From: Symbiodinium sp. CCMP2592
Lineage: Eukaryota; Sar; Dinophyceae; Suessiales; Symbiodiniaceae
NCBI GenBank assembly: GCA_905221615.1
Contig: CAJNDT010005468.1
Location: 248,001 to 312,000, forward strand
Length of the DNA stretch: 64,000 nucleotides
Reading direction: 5' to 3'
The notes beneath the pieces are model-generated. The model searched no databases. It was not told the origin of the DNA and saw only the letters and a list, made by a program, of their open reading frames with translations. The position numbers and the translations under genes were made by a program. This document shows positions 56,320 through 64,000 of the stretch, in pieces (the stretch's first letter is position 1; each line of letters begins with the position of its first letter).

Positions 56320-58209
56320 GGATGGTGAACCGGAATCGCCAAACGCGGGGTTGTTTAACACGTATCATGAACCGTTATCGCCAAATGAGGGGGCGCGCTT
56401 ATCATGTATGTTGAACCGTTATCGCCAATTAAAGGTGGTGTGTTTAAGCTATAGGCTGACCCGGAGTTACCAAATAAGGGGGGGGTGCTTACTGCGTGCA
56501 AGTGCGTTTGCAAATGGGGGGGGCTGCGCCCCCCCCAACCCCCCCGCTTTCTTCAGCCCCGTAGTGAACTTGCTTTAGCGAACGTCGTGCCATCAAGAAC
56601 GCTTTCTGGCCATCATTGGCGATTAGTCGTAGCATGTCAAGCGCCTAACATATATGAGACGTTTCACAGCCCGTCCTAGGGGCCCAACCCCCTCCCCCCT
56701 GCTTTATGTTTGGGCCGCGGTGAATGGTTTTCGCCGAATGAGGGGGTCTTGTTATCGCCGAAGGCGGGCGCGTGTTAAAGATATCTGGTGACCTGGAATC
56801 GCCGAATGAGGGAGCGTGTTGAAGATATGCTGAGCCGTTATCACCAAAAGAGGGGCCGTGTTTAAGATATATGGTGAACGGTCATCGCCGACTGAGGGGC
56901 AGTATTAAAGATATATGGAAAGGGGTGTGTCTAAGATTTTTGCATAATCTATGGTGAACCGGAATCGACAAATGAGGGCGCTTGCTTAAGATGTGATGAA
57001 GCGCCGGTCCTCTTGCAAGTGCGTTTGCAAATGGGGGGGCTGCGCCGCCCTCCAGACCCCCCCCCCCCCCCCCGCTTTCTCAAGCCCTGTTTTTCTTTTG
57101 CGAACTTCGTACCATCAAGAACGCTATGGCCATTTGCGATGGTCGCACGCAAGCTAAGATATATGGTGAACGGATTTCGCCGAATGAGGGAGTGTTAAAG
57201 ACGTATATGGTGAAGCGAAATTGCCAAATAAGGGGTGTGCTTCATATATATATATATATATATGGTGAACCGGAATCGCCAAATGAGTGGGGTTGTTTAA
57301 CACGTATCATGAACCGTTTTCGCCAAATGAGGGGGCGCGCTTATCATGTATGTTGAACCGTTATCGCCAATTCAGGGTGGTGTGTTTAAGCTATAGGCTG
57401 ACCCGGAGTTACCAAATAGGGGGGGCTTACAGCTGGCAAGTGCGTTTGCACATGGTTCCCGATGAGAACGTGCGTGGATGCCGGTAAGTTGCTGCGAAGC
57501 TGCCAAAAAAAACAGAAGTGCGCGAATGTGGGCCGTGCACAGGGTGTCTCATGAGCGCCGTGCACTATGTTGCATGTACATATGGCCCATCCTTGTAACG
57601 CGTACAGGTTGTATAGAAGCTAAGCCCGAAAACCATAAAAATGTCCAAAAAAAGACCCAAAGCCAGACCCTTTCTCGTGACTCTTGGAGGTTTTTTAGTA
57701 TTCCAGCACCGAAAACCATAAAAAAATACAAAAAATATCAAAAAAATATCAAAAAAAACCTGGACCCGTAAAAACCCTAAGCCCTAAACCCTAAATCCGA
57801 AACCCCAAGCCCTAAAAATCATCCTATCCCAACCATGAACTAGGTGCAGGCCCAAGGATGCTTGCGGCAATGTCGCGATGAAGTGCAGTTCTGGAGACAG
57901 GAGATGCCCTGCGAAGATGTAGCGACAGACTCCGAGGCTTGGCAGGACTTTTGGGATTTCTATCCTTCGGCTATGGAGGCATTCTATGGGGCCAACCAGG
58001 CGCAGAGATCTCAGCTTCAAGCATTGGCCGAAAACATGAAGGAGGCCGGCTGCAGTGAGCTGGATTTTGAGCTCGAGCCATTTGAGATTCTTTCGGAGGT
58101 TCGTTTCTGCGATGGACATCCTCAGCTTTTCGCACCTTTGAGCCAGCTTTGCCCGGCGACATGCTGTACAGAGAACAGTCCTTCTTGCCCATCCAGCTGC
58201 AGTGCCTAG
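53230..58209 (+). CDS. multipass membrane protein with cysteine-rich ShK-like tail (3 exons, 678 aa)
   Basis: Function unknown; probably a surface or ion-channel-like protein. Exons: 53230-54787, 54888-55000 and 57844-58209. Both junctions keep the frame (phases 1 and 0). Residues 1-90 form a charged, helical N-terminus (LKEELRTELQAEK). Hydrophobic segments lie near 118-155, 234-250, 298-316 and 369-392. A block, LKNLLELDTIFYGAFMPMKF (about 328-347), resembles a motif I recall from a large dinoflagellate family of unnamed membrane proteins. Exon 2 encodes TCADMAAHC and VCSVTCGC, an ShK-like cysteine pattern, then NPMYM. Exon 3 encodes QGCLRQC, a TDSEAWQDFWDFYPSAME segment and a terminal CPATCC...CPSSC. 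That cysteine signatures continue across both introns supports the gene model. The ATG at 53230 is the first in frame, but the frame is open a little upstream. Confidence 0.85.
54788..54887 (+). other. introner-like intron 1 (100 bp)
   Basis: Donor ACA/GTACCTTAG and acceptor CTAG/GTACCTGTG. The six bases GTACCT occur at both edges like a target duplication. The first 39 bases match the start of intron 2 at 32 positions without gaps, and the last 13 bases AACCATGAACTAG are identical in both. The middle is telomere-like (CCCTAAACC). Confidence 0.85.
55149..55470 (+). repeat. CAGT-rich tetranucleotide repeat
   Basis: Runs of CAGTCAGTCAGT are interrupted by a recurring CCGTCTGCCAACCGCGCGGT word, forming a loose higher-order repeat of about 50-60 bp. 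Because 4 is not a multiple of 3, all three forward frames are open (Ser/Gln/Val-rich); these frames are not genes. Confidence 0.9.
55545..57440 (+). repeat. intron-borne minisatellite of about 50-bp units
   Basis: Units follow TGGTGAACCGGAATCGCC, AAATGAGGGGGCGTGTTTAA and GATATA. A larger block containing AAGTGCGTTTGCAAATGGGG and GGGCTGCGCC recurs at about 55983, 56503, 57015 and, truncated, 57437. The stretch 55730-55980 is repeated near 56775-57000, a higher-order period of about 1 kb. TA repeats lie at 56278-56320 and 57244-57262. Confidence 0.9.
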
Positions 58210-58263
58210 AGCCTCGAGCAGCGCCACGATCTTTCTTCTGGCCACGGATTTATTTTCTAGCTG

Positions 58264-58375
58264 CACTTGGAGGTTCAGGGGTTGTTGTAAGTGGGGTTAT
58301 ACGTCCCCTAATGAGGGTTATAAGTATTAGTCTCGAGTTATAACCCTACTGAAACTACCCACGAAACTCCAAGCA
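58264..58375. mobile_element. MITE family A
   Basis: CTTGGAGGTTCAGGGGTTGT pairs with CTACCCACGAAACTCCAAG; diverged. It begins 55 bp after the stop codon of the 53230 gene and may lie in its 3' untranslated region. Confidence 0.8.
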
Positions 58376-58854
58376 GGGAGGCTTGAGGGACCTCTTCCGA
58401 TCGGAGCCCTGAGCTGCATCATGGCCCCAAAAGCAAGTAGAAGCCGGCCTGCAAGGAGCGCGAAGAGCAGCGTGACTAAAACTTAGGGCCTAGGGGTACT
58501 TAGAAATAGCTTCTGTTCAGTATAGAAAAGCTGCACCTCAATGTGCCGGTCGGATGTTTAAGCCCAGAAGGCGCCGAAGAAAACCTGCCACTGGCCCGTC
58601 TGCCCAGCAGTTGGGCCTCGTTTTCTTCGCATCAAGCCATCCCTCCTCTCCTTTTTGAGGATGTTTCAGAATAATACGCCTTTTGCAGAAGGGTCTTTGT
58701 ACCCTAAACCCTAAGCCTAAACCCTAAGGGGAGGATGGCTGAGCCTTCGAAACTCTTTAGTTAATTCGATGTAATTTCCAGAGGGCAGCAGCCCTAGCAC
58801 CCGCAGCCATATCCAAGCATGACCGACGCTTGGTGGGCGCGGGAAGGGATAGGG

Positions 58855-58949
58855 TTGATGATATAAATCCTGCAGTACCCAGAAGAAGGAATATACCATA
58901 GTTCCCATACTTTAGGGTCCTTAAGGTCATGCAAGATTTGTATCATCAA
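58855..58949. mobile_element. MITE family J copy 2
   Basis: TTGATGATATAAATCCTGCA pairs with GCAAGATTTGTATCATCAA. It lies in the opposite orientation to the 44872 copy (core CCATAGTTCCCATACTTTAG versus its complement). Confidence 0.8.
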
Positions 58950-59705
58950 CAGTAGGGATGCTACGAGGAGCCACAGGCGTTCTTCAACTGCATGTCTTGC
59001 GTTTCCCGGAATGGCATAAATCAAGTTCTAACCAGGGTTGAAGATGCAACTGAAGGCAAGTCATCCGTACACCGCGATGCGACGCGCTACAGCAAAGACA
59101 TTGACATGGGCATTGCTGATAAATACAGGGTGAGCCAAAACACCGAAGTTCTGCCTGTGTAATAGTTTTAGGTCCCAGCGGACGGTTACGGAGATACCTG
59201 GACCGTCTCGATTTTGCGGGCACTTAGCATCCTGCAGCGTGCTTCAGAAGGATCTCAGCTACCGGAACGGTCGAATGGCAACCCTGCTGCGGGATGGAAA
59301 GGTGCGGATAGGAGGAAAATTGGATGCAAGAAGCCCTAGTCAAACTTGGATTTAAAGACGCATCCGCTGCACGAGGATAAATGGCCGCAGCGGGTAGGCT
59401 GCATGGGTGGCCCCCTAAATTAGGGATGCCTTTTGGCAGGTCTTCACAAGAAGGAATATATTATTTTGGGCTGTATATTGGGCACTCCAGTGTCGGAGAC
59501 TGCAATATCCTTTCTTCCGCCATTGTCTGCTTGTGCAGCAGGCTTGGACATCGAGATCGTCAGTGACACTGTCAGTTTCCAGGCCATTCCGATGCAACGA
59601 AGTCTGTGTAGCGAGCCGCTAAGCTAAGTTGCCCTCTAGTCCGCATCCCAAAACCGTGTGCTAGCAGCTGCTAGCAGCGGTTGTTACGATCGGGTTCAGG
59701 GTCGG

Positions 59706-59827
59706 TACTTGGAGGTTCATGGGTAGTCATAAGTGGGGTTATAACTAGGGTACTAGGGTAACGATACTTATAACCCTAATTAGGGGACTTCTAACCCTAC
59801 TTATAACTACCCCTGAACCTCCAAGTA
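59706..59827. mobile_element. MITE family A
   Basis: TA-flanked, with a small internal duplication of CTAGGGTA. Confidence 0.9.
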
Positions 59828-59984
59828 GGACCTACACCCCCGTGGCATTGGTCTGACCTCGCGCACATAAATATGAGAATAGCTACGAATGATGGATACA
59901 AAGTATATTAATTGCAGGAGCACCTAACCTAAGCCTTGAACTATCTTAAACCCTAAACTTCCAAAAACCTGCAGCTTCGCGTGG

Positions 59985-60640
59985 AGGCTGAAGGGCCGAT
60001 ACTTTTGAGAGGTGCCGCAGTTCAATGCGCCCTTCTTTGAGGACCGACATCTAGGTGGAAGGGCAAAGGAAACCAGGGACCGGGTTTGGGCAAAACCCCA
60101 AAGCACTCGCCAGCACCAGGAGGCGCCAGATGGAAGCCTCCTCCTTTTTCTCTGGCGGTTGTTGCCGCGGCTCTTGCGCTGCGGGCCCATTTCCGCAAAG
60201 TGAGGCCTCATGCGCCGGGAAAAGTTTAAGTCTTCTGATGTGGGGTGTCCGAATGGCTCAACCGATGATGAGTCGTCGCTTCCCTCTGATCAATGTATGT
60301 CGTTGGGCAGAAAGCAAGAGTATATAGCCAGTGAGTGCTGTGCGCGGCAATGCCGGCAAGCCTCCTGCGAATGCCTAACCTACATGCTTGGCACGTCCAT
60401 CTCCTTTTCGGTGGTTTCTGCTCTTGTGTTCTGTTTTGTTTGCGTGATGTCGGATCTTGTGGACTGGCAAAGAGATGGATCCACAATTTCTTCTAGAACC
60501 GTGATATCAGTCACTAGAGCCGCGCCTGGATGTCATCACTTTTTGCCAGCGGGTACATGTAACGATCGCATTGGCGGAGCCCGGATAATGTGCTCCGGTT
60601 CTCTGCTTTGTTTGAGGGTCCATGTGCCACTGGAGTAATT
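59985..60640 (+). repeat. segmental duplication block X, copy 2
   Basis: Partner of 48421-49250. The frame 60012-60203 (PQFNAPFFEDRHLGGRAKET... 63 codons) is longer than in the partner. This supports, without proving, that it was once an exon. Confidence 0.8.
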
Positions 60641-60750
60641 CCGTATGATTGTGTGGTTTTCGGGCCCAAATTCCCAAGTAGCTATGTAAGGAAGACTTTA
60701 AGGCCAAACCCAAAGTCCTGAACCCTAAAGGCCCTAAAGTATATACTATA

Positions 60751-60854
60751 TGGGAGTTTCCAAAAATAGGGGACCCCAGTATAGTACCCTAAATGGTAGG
60801 ATCCTTGTTATGAGAACCCCTAAATAAGGTACCCCTAATTTTCGGAAACTCCCA
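60751..60854. mobile_element. MITE family C
   Basis: TGGGAGTTTCCAAAAATAGG pairs with CCTAATTTTCGGAAACTCCC. Confidence 0.88.
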
Positions 60855-60883
60855 GAGGGGCACCTGGATCCAAAAGACAATAT

Positions 60884-61030
60884 TCCTGAAACCGTAAACC
60901 CTAAACCGTAAGATTCCTGAAACCCTAAACCCTAAACCGTAAGATTCCTGAAACCGTAAACCCTAAACCGTAAGATTCCTGAAACCCTAAACCCTAAACC
61001 GTAAGATTCCTGAAACCCTAAACCTGGTCT
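60884..61030 (-). repeat. 33-bp tandem repeat derived from telomere-like sequence
   Basis: Four to five copies of a unit joining GATTCCTGAAACC to CTAAACCCTAAACCGTAA. It alternates between CCGTAAA and CCCTAAA variants at one position. Confidence 0.88.
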
Positions 61031-61082
61031 CGTACGGTTCAACAAGGACTTCCGCCGGGTCGGGCTTCGAGGTCAGCCTTAA

Positions 61083-61356
61083 CTTACCTTTGGTTAGTAG
61101 GGGATGGGGCTCCTTTAAAGGGATCTATAGGGGTTTAGGGTTCCTTTAAAGGGATACTTAGCTTGGGTTGGTTAAAGGGAACTCCAGAAAGTTGGAATAT
61201 GGCTTCAGGGTAGGATCCCCTATAGTTTACCATAAAGGGTGTAGGATAATCATATTCCAACTTTCTGGCTTTTACTTTAGTAGGGAATGGAGGAATGGGG
61301 TACAAGTACAACTACTCTTACTACCATTCTTCCCTTCCCCACTAAGCAAAGGTAAG
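61083..61356. mobile_element. MITE family F copy 2, with nested family D
   Basis: CTTACCTTTGGTTAGTAGGG pairs with CCCCACTAAGCAAAGGTAAG and is flanked by TTAA on both sides (61079-61082, 61357-61360). The interior is expanded by AAAGGGATCTATAGGGGTTT-like sequence and a complete family D element. Confidence 0.85.
61172..61278. mobile_element. MITE family D copy 3, nested in family F
   Basis: CCAGAAAGTTGGAATATGG pairs with CATATTCCAACTTTCTGGC. Confidence 0.88.
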
Positions 61357-61448
61357 TTAAGGTGCTTCGGCTTCTCGCCAGGAGTTTAGGGTTTAGGGTT
61401 TCGCTCTTCTATTCTTCCGCTTAATGGGCTGTACTCTACTATAGAATA

Positions 61449-61552
61449 TGGGAGTTTCCGAGAATAGGGGACCCTACTATAGTACAAGAAATAGTACCCT
61501 CCTTATTCTAAGGACCCCGAAATAAGGTACCCCTAATTTTCGGTAACTCCCA
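61449..61552. mobile_element. MITE family C
   Basis: TGGGAGTTTCCGAGAATAGG pairs with CCTAATTTTCGGTAACTCCC. The block Y copy 1 lacks it. Confidence 0.88.
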
Positions 61553-61664
61553 GATTGCAATGTACTATACGGCTTGAATGCTCCCATCAAAGGACTCCTC
61601 ACACTTCCGAGAAGCAGGGCGCGTTGTCCGTCTGCGCCTGGCGAAGTTTCATTTTGCAGGAACG

Positions 61665-61885
61665 CTTGAAGGTTCATGGGTGGTTATAAGTGGGGATGCA
61701 AGTCCCAAAATACTTGGAGGTTCATGGGTAGTTATATATATATATGGGGTTATAAGTAGGGTAACTATACTTATAACTCGTATTAGGGGACTTATAACAC
61801 GACTTATGACTACCCATGAACCTCCAAGTATGGGTGATAGCAAAAGCTGCCCTGCTGATAACCCCCATGTATAACTACCCATGGA
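61665..61885. mobile_element. nested family A elements
   Basis: A full inner copy (61711-61830; CTTGGAGGTTCATGGGTAGT to CCTCCAAG, TA flanks) sits inside an older, degraded family A element. The inner copy also carries a short TATATATA expansion. Confidence 0.85.
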
Positions 61886-62132
61886 CTGTGCACGGTCCAA
61901 CTGCCCAACCTCCTCAATGCCCAACGCCATGAAGAGTTCTTGAAAGGACCTGTTCAGGCCTGAAAGTATTTGGCAGAGCACAGCAAGCGCTGAAGCATAT
62001 ACAGTGCTGAATTTTCCAAGTAACCTACACTTGCGGCGCATGAGGAAAGTGAGAGCTGGAGTCAGGAGTTGCTGACGTTCAGCGCAAGAGGTACCAGGGA
62101 CTTCCATCTTGTAGCCAGTGGACTGGCACACT

Positions 62133-62221
62133 TAATGTAGGGGCCTAAATGGCCTAAATGGCGACCAATACTACGGTGGGGGTTCCGTATTATAAGTACA
62201 AGTTGTTAAGGCCCTATATTA
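62133..62221. mobile_element. MITE family B
   Basis: Starts TAATGTAGGGGCCTAAAT; ends TTGTTAAGGCCCTATATTA. GGCCTAAAT is duplicated at the left end. Confidence 0.75.
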
Positions 62222-62429
62222 CCTGTAACCGATGTGGTTGTAGACTGGTGCGTTTTAGGGAGGTTTCGGGTGTTTTTGTTCGACCTTGTCGGTCACACCT
62301 AAACCGTAATTAAGCTGCATGAACCCCAGCAAACCACCGAAATGAAGCTCAGTAAACCCTAAGGCCGTAGCTACGCCTACTAGACTCAATCAAGCTCCAG
62401 TACACCCTACTAAGCCCCAATCCCAACCC

Positions 62430-62507
62430 TACTATTTTGGAGGCTCCTTGTTAGAATGATGGCATAAGCCCCCAAACCCTATTCTAATTATCCAGGCCCC
62501 TACATTA
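62430..62507. mobile_element. MITE family B, right part
   Basis: ACTATTTTGGAGGCTCC core and right end TATTCTAATTATCCAGG-CCCCTACATTA. Confidence 0.7.
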
Positions 62508-62800
62508 GGGTTTAGGAATAGGTTTAGGATCTAGAATCTAGTCTTTAGTATCGGGGTTAGGATTTACGTCTTGTGTGAACTTGGCTCAAACGCACTCCAT
62601 CAGCATTGGTACAGAGTCGGGCTTAGCGTTTGCAAGCTCTGCGCATTCGAGAAGACCCAGAATGAGCGATTCCTTGCAACAGGCTGTGGATTGTGAGTCT
62701 GGTCGAGTTCATGCAGTCATGACGGTTCGCCTCTGGCAGGATTGTGCACTACCTGATGGCGCCACTGGTATCATGTTGAGGCCATGCCCCAAGGCCACAG
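62490..62800 (+). repeat. segmental duplication block Z, copy 2
   Basis: Shares GTGTGAACTTGGCTCAAA, ACAGAGTCGGGCTTAGCGTT, GGCAGGATTGTGCACTACCT and GGTATCATGTTGAGGCCATG with the 41.9-kb copy and runs straight into the second Mei2-like copy. Confidence 0.8.
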
Positions 62801-62920
62801 CAGCTCGTCGCAATGCATGCCGCGAGATGTGTGAGGCGCCTGCCTTCAAAGCTCTCGACGGACACGTTCGTCGAGATCTTGAATCAGATAGCAGAAGGCA
62901 CGCCGAAACAGAGAATCCTG

Positions 62921-63021
62921 AATAATTGCCAACATGATTCCTTTCGTAGTTCCCTTTTCTAAAATTACTATAGTTATAGTATACCCCGAAAACCCCATTC
63001 TAATTATCAGGGCCCCTACAT
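62921..63021. mobile_element. MITE family B in the Mei2-like intron, copy 2
   Basis: TAGTTCCC and TTACTATAGTTATAGTATAC core with right end CCATTCTAATTATCAGGGCC-CCTACAT. It is in the same intron as the element at 42350-42440. Confidence 0.7.
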
Positions 63022-63590
63022 GAGTCATACACCTCCTTGGTCCAAAACCCAACTGGGCTCTTGTTGAGATAGTCTTGTTCTGAAAGTTTGAACTTTTCCA
63101 AGCTAGCTTCAAGCCCTTCATTCGCAGAGCTTGAGCAGGATGTTATGACTTCGTGTACGTGCCGCACAACAAGGGCAAAGACAGCAACGTGGCCCTGGCG
63201 TTTGTTAACTTTGTGGACCACCTGTCTGCCCGGACTCTTGGTAGGAACAGATGCCAGCTGTAGCGAAGGCTGTTCGGAGTTTACAGCATCCAAGGAAAGC
63301 ATTTCACACCTTGCACGATTGGAGTCATCCTGCGCTTGGCAGCAGCTTGAAGGTGTCGCAGGCAGCTGCATGAGACCGCAGAAGAGAGCTCGCATTTGGC
63401 ACCTGAAGCAGCGCACACTCCGGCAGGATCCTAATGGCACAGCTGAGTTTTCAACCCTACATTAAATCCTAAACCCTAAACCCTAGTCGTCTTGACGTCA
63501 GGCCGAGATCCAGGGCCTACAGAAGAACCTGGCGTTCTATGTGGCACGGCAGCTCGGCGAACATCGCTAACACCTTCTACAAGGGTTCCC

Positions 63591-63700
63591 TTAAAGGGAA
63601 CTCCAGAAAGTTGGAATATGGTTTCAGGGTAGGATACCTTATAGTTTACCATAAAGGGTTTAGGATAATCATATTCCAACTTTCTGGCTTTTACTTTAAA
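63591..63700. mobile_element. MITE family D copy 4
   Basis: CCAGAAAGTTGGAATATGG pairs with CATATTCCAACTTTCTGGC. It is absent at the matching place in Mei2-like copy 1. Confidence 0.88.
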
Positions 63701-63803
63701 AGGTTCCCTGAGGATTCCGGTATTTGGGGCTTCTTTTCTGGACTGAGCGCGCCCTGTGCTTTGGTAGAAGGCGCGCGAAGCTGCCTCAATGACTCTGGGT
63801 GTG

Positions 63804-63905
63804 TAATGTAGGGGCCTTACTGATTACCAATAGTTTCGGAGCTTATGATCATTGATAGTATTTAGAATGGGCCCTACAGCCTTATTCTAAAAGGCCCCTG
63901 CATTA
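63804..63905. mobile_element. MITE family B, complete with TA flanks
   Basis: TAATGTAGGGGCCTTACTG pairs with AAAAGGCCCCTGCATTA. Mei2-like copy 1 has a GT microsatellite instead at this place. Confidence 0.85.
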
Positions 63906-64000
63906 CGTGCTGTGGAAGCAGCGTGAGTCTGCAGGTTCGGCTTGCACGAAATCGAGAATCCGAATGCACCGCGAGTGTTCGAAGATGGACAGCCTCAGCC

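Larger units (their letters stand above)
55001..57843 (+). other. introner-like intron 2 (2843 bp) with internal repeats
   Basis: Donor ATG/GTTCCTTTG and acceptor CTAG/GTGCAG. The ends are homologous to intron 1, but about 2.7 kb lies between them: an inverted-repeat stem (about 55077-55140 with 57624-57760), a CAGT-rich tract and a long minisatellite. Splicing gives MYMVQAQGCLRQC, in frame. Confidence 0.8.
58210..59984. other. spacer with MITEs A and J
   Basis: No gene recognised. Open frames at 59381-59627 are short and overlap. Some low-repeat sequence (58380-58700 and 58950-59640) might hold exons, but nothing is identifiable. Confidence 0.45.
61350..62100 (+). repeat. segmental duplication block Y, copy 2
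   Basis: Partner of 49360-49990, with an additional family C element (61449-61552) and a longer inner family A. Confidence 0.82.
62815..64000 (+). pseudogene. Mei2-like RNA-binding protein (RRM_2), copy 2, partial at window end
   Basis: Same exon pieces as copy 1: to 62897, RRLPSKLSTDTFVEILNQIA; from 63139, CYDFVYVPHNKGKDSNVALA then FVNFVDHLSA; about 63255-63361, SLQHPRKAFHTLHDWSHPA; from 63502, AEIQGLQKNLAFYVARQLGE; from about 63935, LHEIENPNAPR. GC donors (G/GCACG, CAG/GCAGCT) and AG acceptors at the same places as copy 1 give in-frame joins. The frame still shifts between the second and third pieces, as in copy 1. So either both inherited a lesion or a splice event is missed. MITEs of families B, D and B sit in the introns. 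The gene runs off the window. If expressed, it would bind RNA like other Mei2-type RRMs. Confidence 0.65.

Noticed and set aside
60290-60345. QEYIASECCARQ, resembling the Copia RNase H motif around AEYIA
   Set aside because: The match is only a few residues, no other Copia domain is nearby, and the paralogous block at 48.8 kb does not conserve it well.
1-64000. dinoflagellate spliced-leader RNA gene
   Set aside because: I looked for CCGTAGCCATTTTGGCTCAAG-like sequence shorter parts and saw only TTGGCTCAA words, not a leader gene.

Overview
The window looks like nuclear DNA of a dinoflagellate, probably Symbiodiniaceae-like. This is inferred from degenerate TTTAGGG-type repeats scattered throughout, introns with GT-AG and apparent GC-AG borders, large multipass membrane proteins of a kind I associate with dinoflagellate genomes, a Copia-like gag ORF, and very dense foldback MITEs. 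Nothing bacterial (operons, Shine-Dalgarno sites, CRISPR) was found. I recognised no complete tRNA, rRNA or spliced-leader RNA gene.

Four protein-coding loci can be supported. (1) 5022-6812 (+): an intronless 596-residue multipass membrane protein of unknown function. (2) 15084-16664 (+): a Trm10-type tRNA (guanine-9) methyltransferase in three exons; its last exon reads into a MITE that supplies a hydrophobic C-terminal tail and the stop codon. (3) 53230-58209 (+): a 678-residue membrane protein with a cysteine-rich, ShK-like tail in three exons. Its two introns share both ends with each other, as introner elements do. (4) Two degenerate copies of a Mei2-like RRM gene (about 42.1-43.65 kb and 62.8-64.0 kb, +). 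They sit in a set of segmental duplications whose related blocks recur at about 41.7, 48.4-50.6 and 60.0-64.0 kb. The minus strand carries a non-autonomous gag-only LTR retrotransposon (37158-40083) with 334-bp LTRs that look identical and a GGAAC target duplication.

Layout: 0-5 kb telomere-like repeats and MITEs; 5-6.8 kb membrane gene; 6.8-15 kb MITE-rich spacer; 15-16.7 kb Trm10; 16.7-20 kb MITEs; 20-22 kb a hairpin satellite that inverts at about 20777; 22-27.5 kb a higher-order tandem repeat of 1739 bp; 27.5-37 kb spacer with a 400-bp telomere-like array; 37-40.1 kb LTR element inside an older foldback element; 40-53 kb duplicated blocks and many MITEs; 53-58.2 kb membrane gene with introner-like introns; 58-64 kb second duplicated block.

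At least eleven foldback MITE families (called A to K here) differ in their terminal inverted repeats but share the same architecture of about 100 bp and several related AT-rich cores. They are found in spacers, in introns (Mei2-like copies), in coding sequence (Trm10) and inside one another. The most unusual signals are the introner pair, the MITE-derived protein tail, the inverted hairpin satellite, and the modular MITE system that appears to carry telomere-like sequence.
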